From assembly GCA_902767285.1 (NCBI GenBank), contig CACXHC010000184.1:1-15106 (forward strand): a stretch of DNA of 15,106 nucleotides, written 5' to 3'. The translations under genes were made by a program, and so were the position numbers. The notes under the pieces are model-generated. The model saw only the letters and a program-made list of their open reading frames with translations, did not search any database and had not been told where the DNA came from. This DNA is from an uncultured Ruminococcus sp. GTDB lineage: Bacteria > Bacillota > Clostridia > Oscillospirales > Acutalibacteraceae. Below, one piece after another: positions 7,245-14,183 of this stretch (positions are counted from its first letter, which is position 1; the number at the start of each line of letters is the position of its first letter).

Positions 7245-9278
7245 GTGAAGTTTAAGGTAGATATGAAACGTAAAAACAAAAATAAAAAAGAAAATCACAA
7301 TTCAACAAGTTTCAGAGCCGCATTGTGTGCTTTTTTAACTCTGCTTATATTTGCCGTTTTTATAGTAAGGCTGTTTTCGTGGCAGATAATCAAAAATGAA
7401 GATTATACTCAAGATATATTCTCGACATCAACATACACCATGACTACGGACGCAGGCCGTGGCGAAATTCTCGACAGAAACGGCAAAGAACTCGTTGTAA
7501 ACGATTCCGCCTATAATATAATCATCAACAAACTTTACATGAAAGAGAACAGCGAAAACGAGGTCATACACCGCCTAATAAATCTTATGAATATTCGTCA
7601 CGAGAAATGGATAGACGCACTGCCAATCTACATAGATAACAATGGCGAATATCAATTCGAAGCTGACAGCGAGGACACAATCGATTTTATAAAGAGCAAA
7701 AGTATGCTCGATATGAACAGATATGCCACCGCTCAAGACTGCATGACCGCTTTTGAAGAGCGTTTCGATTTGGAAAATTCCCCATATACAAAACAGGAAA
7801 AACGAGATATTATAAGTGTTCGTTATAATATGGAGTTTAAGGGATACAGCAATTCAAATCCATATCGATTTGCAAAAAATATAAGCCGTGACATGATTGC
7901 AATTGTGCTTGAAAATTCCCAAGGATTTCCGGGGGTGGAGTGCGAAAGCTCATTCAAGCGGTATTACAAAAGCGGAAGTCTTATTCCGCACATTATCGGC
8001 ACAGTTGGTGCCATATCTCAAGAAGAATACGACTCCATGAAAGATAACGGCTACTCGCTCGATGATATTATCGGAAAAAGCGGAATCGAATCGGCTTGCG
8101 AAAAATATCTTCGTGGAGTGAACGGAGAAAAGAAAATAACCAAAAATTCCGATGGCGTTGTTATTGACGAGATAGAAAGCGTAAAAGCTGTGCCCGGAAA
8201 CACTATTTATTTGACTATCGACTCAAAACTACAGGAGGCGACAAACAAAGCTCTCGCCAAAAACGTGAAGGCGGCAGGAAAAATTCATTCGGACTGTGTC
8301 GCAGGTGCCGCCGTTATGATAGATCTTGATGATTTTTCGGTGCTTGCAGATGCTACATATCCGTCATACGATTTGCAAAAATACATGACCGACAGCGAAT
8401 ATTATTCCAAATTAATAAACGACCCCACACTCCCGTTATTTGACAGGTCGCTCACGGGCAATTTTATTGTTGGTTCGACATTCAAGCCGTGTGTGGCGGC
8501 GGCAGGTCTGGAAGAAGGGAAGATAACAAAAACTTCGACAATTTTCTGCAAGCAGAATTACGATTATTATAAAACAGATATTATAAGATGTTTGGGGTAT
8601 CACAGTTCCGAAACAGTGGAGCAAGCTCTTGCGGTTTCGTGCAACTATTATTTTGCGGAAGTCGGCAGACAACTCGGCATAGAATCAATGGATTTTTATG
8701 CGGAAAAATTCGGACTGGGCGTAAACACAGGAATTGAGCTTTACGAGAGCAGAGGAATTCTTGCCGGCAGAGATTCCGAAACATGGTTTGAAGGAAACAC
8801 TTGTCAAGCAGCAATAGGACAGTCGGACAACGCATTTACACCGATTCAGCTGGCAACGTATGCGGCAACAATCGCAAATGACGGCGTCAGGCTCAGAACT
8901 CATTTTATAGACAAGATTACGGACTACACAGGCAAAGAAATTATTCTCGATAATAGCAAATATCCCGAAGTCGTGGAAACTGTCGGCGTGTCCACTGAAA
9001 ATATGAAAACCGTTAAATCAGGTATGCGGAAAGTTGTTACCTCAGGTACGGCGAAAGACGTTTTCGCAAAATATAAAGTTGCGGTAGCCGCCAAAACAGG
9101 TACCGCCGAAAACATAGGTACAGACAATGTTACGTTTATCGCCTTTGCCCCCTATGATAAACCTAAAATCGCCGTGGCTGTCGTTATCGAACACGGCGGT
9201 CAGGGTACTTATTCTATGAATACGGCTAAGGCTATGTTTGACGCTTATTTTACTTCTTCCACTTCTTCTTCTTCTTGA
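7245..9278 (+). CDS. mrdA: Class B penicillin-binding protein 2 (peptidoglycan transpeptidase)
   Basis: A 677-residue PBP2/PbpA-type transpeptidase that cross-links peptidoglycan outside the membrane during elongation, partnered with the SEDS glycosyltransferase RodA and MreC. A basic N-terminus precedes one membrane helix (about 25-47), the PBP dimerisation domain (about 65-310, including AGRGEILDRNG at 70-80) and the transpeptidase domain. The three catalytic motifs are intact: STFK (Ser411, Lys414), SCN (465-467) and KTGT (617-620). The frame starts at GTG 7245 behind AAGGAA (7228-7233). An in-frame ATG at 7263 behind AAGG (7254-7257) would remove six residues and is a fair alternative. 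The tail TSSTSSSS is encoded by a CTT/TCT run that merges into the next repeat. mreD lies upstream, and rodA is not in the window. Confidence 0.93.
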   Translation: MKFKVDMKRKNKNKKENHNSTSFRAALCAFLTLLIFAVFIVRLFSWQIIKNEDYTQDIFSTSTYTMTTDAGRGEILDRNGKELVVNDSAYNIIINKLYMKENSENEVIHRLINLMNIRHEKWIDALPIYIDNNGEYQFEADSEDTIDFIKSKSMLDMNRYATAQDCMTAFEERFDLENSPYTKQEKRDIISVRYNMEFKGYSNSNPYRFAKNISRDMIAIVLENSQGFPGVECESSFKRYYKSGSLIPHIIGTVGAISQEEYDSMKDNGYSLDDIIGKSGIESACEKYLRGVNGEKKITKNSDGVVIDEIESVKAVPGNTIYLTIDSKLQEATNKALAKNVKAAGKIHSDCVAGAAVMIDLDDFSVLADATYPSYDLQKYMTDSEYYSKLINDPTLPLFDRSLTGNFIVGSTFKPCVAAAGLEEGKITKTSTIFCKQNYDYYKTDIIRCLGYHSSETVEQALAVSCNYYFAEVGRQLGIESMDFYAEKFGLGVNTGIELYESRGILAGRDSETWFEGNTCQAAIGQSDNAFTPIQLATYAATIANDGVRLRTHFIDKITDYTGKEIILDNSKYPEVVETVGVSTENMKTVKSGMRKVVTSGTAKDVFAKYKVAVAAKTGTAENIGTDNVTFIAFAPYDKPKIAVAVVIEHGGQGTYSMNTAKAMFDAYFTSSTSSSS

Positions 9279-9300
9279 ATTTTTTCTTCTTCTTTTTTTT
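9250..9300 (+). repeat. TTC/CTT microsatellite spanning the pbp2 stop codon
   Basis: A pyrimidine run rich in CTT/TTC triplets encodes the last residues of PBP2 (TSSTSSSS), is broken by the TGA at 9276-9278, and resumes as TTCTTCTTC into the T-run of the E3 left hairpin. This suggests slippage expansion between the repeat's CTTC arm and the gene end. Confidence 0.7.
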
Positions 9301-9324
9301 GAAAAAAAAAGAAGCAAAAAAAAC

Positions 9325-9351
9325 TTTTACTGTGTTAATGTACTTTATAAT
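9325..9351 (+). promoter_or_regulatory. Weak candidate promoter inside E3
   Basis: TATAAT at 9346-9351 is a perfect -10, but the best -35 is TTTTAC (9325-9330) at a short 15-base spacing. If real, it would transcribe the DHHW-like gene, nudix and nth, which otherwise lack a visible promoter and may depend on read-through from mreBCD-pbp2. Confidence 0.3.
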
Positions 9352-9356
9352 GTGGT

Positions 9357-9403
9357 TTTACTATTCACCGTTAATTTGTCAAATTTTACTGGTGAATAGT
9401 AAA
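9357..9403. repeat. 13-bp hairpin in the E3 spacer
   Basis: TTTACTATTCACC (9357-9369) pairs perfectly with GGTGAATAGTAAA (9391-9403). The 21-base loop contains a second dyad, AATTTG-T-CAAATT. No T-tract follows on the plus strand, so it is not a standard terminator for pbp2. Confidence 0.75.
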
Positions 9404-9500
9404 GCAAACGGACATTAATCGAAAGTTTTTGCCCCGCTTTTTTCAAAAAGCGGGAAAAAAAGCAAATTCCGCAGATGTAATTTAAATATCGCTGTAATTT

Positions 9501-9552
9501 TCAGTGCGAACTGACAGCAGGCTCCGCCTGCCCGCTTTTTTCAAAAAGCGGG
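9501..9552 (+). promoter_or_regulatory. Cluster of three hairpins in the leader of the DHHW-like gene
   Basis: Three adjacent dyads are visible: TCAGT/ACTGA (9501-9505 with 9510-9514), CAGGC-TCC-GCCTG (9518-9530) and CCCGCTTTTT/AAAAAGCGGG (9531-9540 with 9543-9552). The last is a second copy of the E3 type C hairpin, without the AAAGTTTTT lead. They end 13 bases before the AAGGAAGG ribosome site (9566-9573). A structured leader is possible. I do not recognise a riboswitch. Confidence 0.5.
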
Positions 9553-9579
9553 AAAACAACAAAACAAGGAAGGCATAAT

Positions 9580-10812
9580 ATGAGTAGATATTCCCACAGA
9601 GGATATAAACAAAGAACAAGCGGTTATAATCGCCGGCGACGTAAGGCGACAGGTTTCAAAGACCGCCGTATCAACAGCAAAACCGCCAAAATTATAGCTG
9701 TGTCGGTTGCAGTAATGACAATCGCTTGTGCGGTGTGGTTCTTCGCTGATAATATATCTTCTTTTATGGATTCTCAGAAAAAAGTTGATCCGCCCCCGAA
9801 TAGTCAATCTTCTACTTGTGATGTTCCTTCCCAAAATGCCGAAACCCTCGATATTCCGAGTATTCATTTCGCTGAGGGCGAGTTCGATTCAGTCGATAAC
9901 TCGATTTTTGTTTCCAATGGGTGCGGATATGCTCTTTTTAGAGGAATAGATACAACTGCACGAAATTATTCGGCGATTCTCAATAGTATTTCGTCATCTG
10001 TTTCAAATAATGTCAATATTTATACGGCGGTAATTCCTACAAATACCGAAATCGGTCTTGATGGCGTTGTCGAAGGGTCGTATTCTCAAAAAGATAATCT
10101 CAATACGATTCGCCTTTATTTGTCGGATAAAGTGAAATATGTTGATTTATACGAAACGTTATCTAAACATAAAGATGAGTATATTTTTTATCGCACCGAC
10201 CCTTGTATGACCGCTCTGGGCGGATATTACGCTTATTGCGACATCGCCGAAACTGCCGATGTTCCCCAAAAGGAGATTTATTCAATAGATAAACTTTCGG
10301 AGAAAAGCGGCGTTATTCCCGATTTTAAGGGGGAGTTTATCAAAAAAACTGTCGATAAACAAAAACAGCCTAACGGAAATCCGTATCTTGCACAGAACCT
10401 CGACAGCGTTTTGTATTATAAATTGCCTGTGCATTATAACTGTTACGCAATCAATAAAAATGATAAGGTCGAAACTGACCTCTTTACAACAAAAAATGCG
10501 GAGTCCGATCCGCTGGGGGTTTTTCCTGCAAAGGATACCCCGCTTCTGTATATCGAAAATATTCAGGAGAATTCGGGCAGAAAATTACTTATTGTAAAAG
10601 ACCATTGTGCAGAGTCGGTCATCGGTTATCTTGTTCCGCATTATGCCGAAGTTCATGTTGTTGATGTTTCCTTATACAAAGGCGACTTATGCCGATATGT
10701 AAACGAACATCAAATTACTGATATTATGTTCATAAACGGAATAGACGATGCAAACAACTCACTTTATTGCCAAAGATTGAGGGATTTATTTGTCACCGGT
10801 ATATCAATTTAA
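9580..10812 (+). CDS. Membrane-anchored DHHW/AlgX-like protein with substituted motifs
   Basis: This 410-residue protein has an Arg/Lys-rich cytoplasmic N-terminus (1-36), one membrane helix (about 37-56), a Ser/Pro linker and a large extracellular domain (about 95-410). The layout resembles the DHHW family, related to AlgX/AlgJ SGNH-like acyltransferases of cell-surface polymers. FYRTDPCMTALGGYYAY (203-219) matches the family's TDHHWT-gayy block, and KLLIVKDHCAESVIGYLVPHY (336-355) matches its KDSxANS block. The expected D-H-H-W reads Asp207-Pro-Cys-Met, and the usual KDS serine position is His342, so activity is doubtful. Start ATG with AAGGAAGG (9566-9573). The Nudix gene begins 37 bases downstream. 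It may be a structural or binding relative acting on wall polymers, but this is inference from fold similarity and the mre context. Confidence 0.65.
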   Translation: MSRYSHRGYKQRTSGYNRRRRKATGFKDRRINSKTAKIIAVSVAVMTIACAVWFFADNISSFMDSQKKVDPPPNSQSSTCDVPSQNAETLDIPSIHFAEGEFDSVDNSIFVSNGCGYALFRGIDTTARNYSAILNSISSSVSNNVNIYTAVIPTNTEIGLDGVVEGSYSQKDNLNTIRLYLSDKVKYVDLYETLSKHKDEYIFYRTDPCMTALGGYYAYCDIAETADVPQKEIYSIDKLSEKSGVIPDFKGEFIKKTVDKQKQPNGNPYLAQNLDSVLYYKLPVHYNCYAINKNDKVETDLFTTKNAESDPLGVFPAKDTPLLYIENIQENSGRKLLIVKDHCAESVIGYLVPHYAEVHVVDVSLYKGDLCRYVNEHQITDIMFINGIDDANNSLYCQRLRDLFVTGISI

Positions 10813-10849
10813 TAGTTACAGAAATAATAATTATATTGGCGGAGATAGT

Positions 10850-11551
10850 ATGCTCGGCCGTAAAGTTGAAGTGCGTGTTCTTGGCTCGATTCCATATACG
10901 GGACTTTATGCGGGCTACTATATGTCGGGAACTCGCAGAAAAAATGTACTCGTCATAAGCAAAGACGAACCCGATACGCTCGTTATGTGCAATATTATCG
11001 CTATTGCTCAAAGCAAGGTTTCAACTCAAACAAGACTCGTTGCCGCTCCCGAAGGGCAGATTTATTATGAACCCCTTATCAAAAAAAGATTACGCAAAGT
11101 CAAGAGCTTTCGTGTGGGGAAAATAAGCTGCTTGTATGAGAAATCTTGCGGGGCTATTGTGATCTATCGTGCTAAAGAAAATCTTATGGTTTTGCTTGTG
11201 AAAAATAAAAATAGCAAATATTGGTCTTTCCCAAAAGGTCATGTTGAATTGGGCGAAAACGAAAAACAAACTGCTATTCGTGAAATCAAAGAAGAAACAG
11301 GGCTTGATGTTATAATTCACCCCGGTTTCAGAGAAACAAGCGATTATTGCCCCTTCGGAAAAGTCAGAAAAAGAGTCGTTTTCTTTTTGGCTGAGGCTAA
11401 GTCCGATGATGTGCATATTCAGGAAAGCGAAATCGATTATTATATATGGGTTCCTTTCGAACAGGCCCGCAGTATGTGTACATACGATAACGATTTGCGT
11501 GTCATAGATAAAACAGAACGTTATCTCGGAGGTCAGCCTGTCGATGATTAA
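10850..11551 (+). CDS. Nudix hydrolase with an N-terminal extension
   Basis: A 233-residue protein with a perfect Nudix box, Gx5Ex7REUxEExGU, at 130-152 (Gly130, Glu136, Arg144, Glu145, Glu148, Glu149, Gly151). It hydrolyses a nucleoside diphosphate linked to another moiety with Mg2+. YWSFPKGHVE before the box resembles Ap4A hydrolases and MutT-like enzymes. The Nudix domain spans about 96-230. The first ~90 residues are a separate region (KVEVRVLGSIPYTGLYAGYYMSG onward, beta-rich, ending in a basic stretch KKRLRKVK) that I do not recognise. I choose ATG 10850, behind GGCGGAGA (10839-10845), over a TTG frame opening at 10790 that overlaps the previous gene and lacks a ribosome site. It sits between the DHHW-like gene and nth, probably co-transcribed. 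Substrate unknown. Confidence 0.88.
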   Translation: MLGRKVEVRVLGSIPYTGLYAGYYMSGTRRKNVLVISKDEPDTLVMCNIIAIAQSKVSTQTRLVAAPEGQIYYEPLIKKRLRKVKSFRVGKISCLYEKSCGAIVIYRAKENLMVLLVKNKNSKYWSFPKGHVELGENEKQTAIREIKEETGLDVIIHPGFRETSDYCPFGKVRKRVVFFLAEAKSDDVHIQESEIDYYIWVPFEQARSMCTYDNDLRVIDKTERYLGGQPVDD

Positions 11552-11578
11552 TTCTTTTTTTGAAGGAGCGGTGCAGTC

Positions 11579-12229
11579 GTGAATAATAAGGATTTGGCTA
11601 AACTTGCCGAAAATGCTCTGAAAGAAAAATATCCCCATGCCAAATGCTCGCTTGTTTACGAAAAGCCACACGAGCTTCTTATTGCGGTCAGGCTGTCGGC
11701 TCAGTGTACGGACGCTCGTGTTAATATTGTAACTCCTGCTCTTTTTGATAAATACAAATCCGTGGACGATTTCGCAAATGCAAATGTTGAAGATGTGGAG
11801 AATATCATAAAAAGCTGCGGATTGTACAAAACAAAGGCTCGTGATATAGTGAATATGTGCAAGCAGATTCGTGACGAGTTTGGCGGAGTTGTTCCAAAAG
11901 AGATGGACGAGCTTGTGTCGCTGTCGGGGGTGGGCAGAAAAACCGCTAATTTGATTAGAGGTGATATTTTCGGCGAACCCGCCGTTGTGGTTGATACTCA
12001 TTGTATAAGAATAACCGCTCGTTTGGGCTTTCATGATGAAAAGAATCCCGTTAAGATAGAGAAAATACTTGCGGAGTCGCTTTCTGCGGAGGGGTCGAGC
12101 GACTTTTGTCACAGACTCGTTTTGCATGGGAGGGCTGTGTGCAAAGCTCGTTCGCCTCAGTGCGGTATTTGTAACATGAAAGATTTCTGCAAATACGCAA
12201 AAACTGAAAAAAACGATAAATCCTCTTGA
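11579..12229 (+). CDS. nth: Endonuclease III (DNA glycosylase/AP lyase)
   Basis: A 216-residue bifunctional glycosylase that removes oxidised pyrimidines and nicks the abasic site in base-excision repair. The helix-hairpin-helix ELVSLSGVGRKTANLI (111-126) contains catalytic Lys121, Asp139 (VVDTHCIR) is the second catalytic residue, and the [4Fe-4S] loop is complete with Cys188, Cys195, Cys198 and Cys204 (C-x6-C-x2-C-x5-C). Length is normal (E. coli 211). The start is GTG at 11579 behind AAGGAG (11563-11568). It lies 27 bases after the Nudix gene and is closed by a terminator whose 5' arm overlaps its stop codon. With nfo in the same window, two base-excision steps are represented, but the genes are about 10 kb apart and unlinked in transcription. 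Confidence 0.97.
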   Translation: MNNKDLAKLAENALKEKYPHAKCSLVYEKPHELLIAVRLSAQCTDARVNIVTPALFDKYKSVDDFANANVEDVENIIKSCGLYKTKARDIVNMCKQIRDEFGGVVPKEMDELVSLSGVGRKTANLIRGDIFGEPAVVVDTHCIRITARLGFHDEKNPVKIEKILAESLSAEGSSDFCHRLVLHGRAVCKARSPQCGICNMKDFCKYAKTEKNDKSS

Positions 12230-12279
12230 TTTTTGTTGTCGTATTAGTCGTTATTGACAATAAAATCAAGGGGCTTTTT
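12222..12279 (+). terminator. Intrinsic terminator after nth
   Basis: CCTCTTGATTTT (12222-12233) pairs with AAAATCAAGGGG (12262-12273), with one T-G wobble, and the stem can extend inward through TGTTGTC/TGACAAT. A CTTTTT tract follows at 12274-12279. The 5' arm includes the nth TGA (12227-12229), so termination directly follows the coding end. Confidence 0.85.
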
Positions 12280-12319
12280 GTATAAAGTTCACAAAGATTA
12301 CAAATTTTAACAAAAGTAG

Positions 12320-12347
12320 TTGCATTTTTGTAACTTTCTGTTATAAT
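12320..12347 (+). promoter_or_regulatory. Sigma-A promoter for the M23 peptidase gene
   Basis: TTGCAT (12320-12325) and TATAAT (12342-12347) are 16 bases apart, giving a good vegetative promoter 57 bases before the ATG. It lies just after the nth terminator, so the peptidase gene is its own unit. Confidence 0.75.
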
Positions 12348-12403
12348 ATATATAGTTAATTTTACAGACGTGTAACAATTAAGATTTAGGGGTTGTTTAA
12401 ATT

Positions 12404-14008
12404 ATGGATTATGAGAGAGATGATTTCGAGATAACGCCCGAAATTTTAGCGAATTTTTCTTCGAGTTATTCTGATGATTTCTTCGAGCCGTTTCAGTCGG
12501 CTGAGGGAGAGTCGTTCGATGATTGCGAATTTGAAGAGAAAACCGTTGAACAAATAAGGGAAGAACGTTATCAAAGGCAAGAGCAGCGACGTAAACAGAG
12601 AAAATCCGATTTTCACTCAAATGTCGTAAATTATGGTATGCCTTGTATGGCACTTGTTTTGCTCGTGAGTACCGTTTTTTATATGAACTCTTTGCAGTTC
12701 GGTCTTGTTGTTTCTTACAATGACGAACAGCTCGGAGTTGTTGAAAATGTCGGCGTAGTCGAGGAAGCCGCAAGCATAATCGACAGCCGTATAATAAACA
12801 AAAGTCTTGATTCGCTTGAGGCAGAACCGCAATATAAAGTTGCGATAATCAACAATTCGACAGATTTGCAAAACTCAACTCAATTAAGCCGTTCGATAAT
12901 TGCGAATGACAAAGTTCTTGAGGACGAGTTGTGCGGTGTGTTCGTTGATGATGATTTTATAGGTGCGGTCAGCTCAGAAGAAGAGGCTCGTGCGGTTTTG
13001 GGCAGTATGCTCGAATCGAAAAGAAAGAGTCTTGAAAAAGCACAAGAATCATCCACAGACACCGACAACGTTAATCAAAAGAATGAAAAAACCGAAATCG
13101 AAAAGGTTGAGTTTAACAGCAACGTTGTTGTTGAAGTTGGACTTTATGCTAAAGATTCAGTTGTGGACAAGTCGGAACTTAAAAAGCGACTTGAAAACAA
13201 TGTTGAAATAAGCTATAAAATCACGACTCTTGAGGAGCAGAACGTAAAAATAAGATATAAAACAGTTTATAAGGCTGATTCAACAAAGCAGTCGGGCTAT
13301 GAGAAAGTGACAACAGAAGGCAAGCTCGGCGAGGGTATAGCGACAAATCGAAATGTTTACATTGACGATGAGAAAATATCTTCGGAGCATATAAAAGTTG
13401 TTGCAACTAAAAAGCCTGTTACTGAAGTAATCACGGTTGCCCCTGATGACGAAAGAGCGACCGACATAGATTCCGATAAATCGGACAAAGAGAAAACGAC
13501 AGATTCGGATACCGAGTCGAAAAATACAGATTCAGACACCGAACAGAACAAACAACAAGAGCAACAAGAGCAACAAGAACAACAAGAACAACCCGAAACA
13601 TCCGAAAATCAGCAGAGCAAGCAATTTATATGGCCTGCACCGAGTTGTTGGGAAGTAACGGGCGTGTTCGGATACGACACAGCAGAGCATTTACACAAAG
13701 GTCTTGACATATCGGGGCCATCGGCGTATGGTTCACCTGTGGTTGCATCGGCAAGCGGAGTTGTTGTTTCGGTAGTCAAGGATTACGGCACAGAGGGTTT
13801 GGGATGTTACGTTACTATTGATCACGGCAACGGTTATCAAACGACTTACGCTCAGTGCAGTGATGTTTATGTTGCTTACGGGCAACAGGTCGAGCAAGGT
13901 GAAGTAATTGCGGCAGTTGGTTCGACAGGCGATTCGACAGGCCCACATCTTCACTTTAGAATAATCGAAAACGGAGTTTTCGTTGACCCTGCTATTTTCT
14001 TATATTAA
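12404..14008 (+). CDS. Membrane-anchored M23 metallopeptidase with G5 domain
   Basis: A 534-residue envelope protein. An acidic then basic cytoplasmic N-terminus (1-75) precedes one membrane helix (about 77-97). An extracellular region follows (about 100-265), then a G5-type domain (about 270-345, ending in KVVATKKPVTEVI). A low-complexity linker (346-406) contains TDSDTE twice and QQE repeats, and the C-terminal LytM/M23 domain (about 408-534) would be a glycyl or DD-endopeptidase of peptidoglycan. Zinc ligands His431 and Asp435 (HKGLD) and His517 (HLHF, with His515) are present. However, YAQCS (482-486) has Gln484 where LytM-type enzymes usually carry a catalytic His (YxH), so activity is uncertain. 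ATG with AGGGG (12388-12392). It is monocistronic, between a promoter and a strong hairpin. G5 suggests binding to amino sugars or wall polymers. Confidence 0.9.
   Translation: MDYERDDFEITPEILANFSSSYSDDFFEPFQSAEGESFDDCEFEEKTVEQIREERYQRQEQRRKQRKSDFHSNVVNYGMPCMALVLLVSTVFYMNSLQFGLVVSYNDEQLGVVENVGVVEEAASIIDSRIINKSLDSLEAEPQYKVAIINNSTDLQNSTQLSRSIIANDKVLEDELCGVFVDDDFIGAVSSEEEARAVLGSMLESKRKSLEKAQESSTDTDNVNQKNEKTEIEKVEFNSNVVVEVGLYAKDSVVDKSELKKRLENNVEISYKITTLEEQNVKIRYKTVYKADSTKQSGYEKVTTEGKLGEGIATNRNVYIDDEKISSEHIKVVATKKPVTEVITVAPDDERATDIDSDKSDKEKTTDSDTESKNTDSDTEQNKQQEQQEQQEQQEQPETSENQQSKQFIWPAPSCWEVTGVFGYDTAEHLHKGLDISGPSAYGSPVVASASGVVVSVVKDYGTEGLGCYVTIDHGNGYQTTYAQCSDVYVAYGQQVEQGEVIAAVGSTGDSTGPHLHFRIIENGVFVDPAIFLY
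13553..13588 (+). repeat. 9-bp tandem repeat (CAACAAGAG/A) coding for Gln-Gln-Glu
   Basis: Four consecutive 9-base units lie at 13553, 13562, 13571 and 13580, the first two ending in G and the last two in A, with a diverged fifth (CAACCCGAA). They encode the QQE repeats of the linker before the M23 domain. In-frame copy changes would alter the reach of the peptidase domain from the membrane. Confidence 0.9.
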
Positions 14009-14030
14009 GATAAAATAACCCCAAAACAAA

Positions 14031-14072
14031 ACAGGAAAAGGACGCATTGCAATCGTGCGTCCTTTTTCCTGT
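14031..14072 (+). terminator. Hairpin terminator after the M23 gene
   Basis: ACAGGAAAAGGACGCA (14031-14046) pairs with TGCGTCCTTTTTCCTGT (14056-14072) around a 9-base loop, with one bulged T. It begins 22 bases after the M23 stop codon. There is no clean T-tract beyond the stem (GTACAAAT follows), so it may work as a less typical terminator or as an mRNA 3'-end stabiliser. Confidence 0.6.
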
Positions 14073-14103
14073 GTACAAATATTCAGCGGGTACAAAAAAA
14101 ATC

Positions 14104-14132
14104 TTGTAATTACTCAAACGGTGTTGTATAAT
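14104..14132 (+). promoter_or_regulatory. Sigma-A promoter for zapA
   Basis: TTGTAA (14104-14109) and TATAAT (14127-14132) have the ideal 17-base spacing, 52 bases before the zapA ATG. Confidence 0.78.
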
Positions 14133-14183
14133 AAGGAAAAGCACACATTTTCGACAAATTTTTATGAAAAGGACGTGGACAAT

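Larger units (their letters stand above)
9289..9454. repeat. Composite bracketed element E3 (arm types A/C), pbp2-DHHW gap
   Basis: The left type A hairpin (9289-9300 with 9303-9314) is followed by CAAAAAAAACTTTT (9315-9328), the same 14 bases as in E2. A 93-base spacer holds another hairpin. On the right are AAAGTTTTT (9422-9430) and a type C hairpin (CCCGCTTTTT at 9433-9442 with AAAAAGCGGG at 9445-9454). It begins a few bases after the pbp2 stop. Only about 125 bases separate it from the next gene. Confidence 0.8.

Noticed and set aside
9580..10812. DHHW-like gene as a pseudogene
   Set aside because: The frame is intact over 410 codons with a good ribosome site, membrane anchor and complete C-terminal block. 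Only motif residues differ, which suggests altered function rather than decay.
10790..10849. Upstream TTG start of the Nudix gene
   Set aside because: It overlaps the end of the DHHW-like gene and has no ribosome site, whereas ATG 10850 has GGCGGAGA at good spacing.
11090..12127. 345-codon frame on the minus strand
   Set aside because: It lies opposite two genes with complete catalytic motifs (Nudix and nth), has no ribosome site or family motif that I can see, and is a reading-frame shadow.
113..12229. nfo and nth as a DNA-repair island or defence system
   Set aside because: They are about 10 kb apart, separated by envelope and secretion genes, in different transcription units. Both are ordinary housekeeping repair genes.
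14055..14183. Upstream in-frame extension of zapA
   Set aside because: The extra 43 residues would be translated from the preceding hairpin and the promoter region. ATG 14184 begins exactly at the ZapA domain and has a ribosome site.
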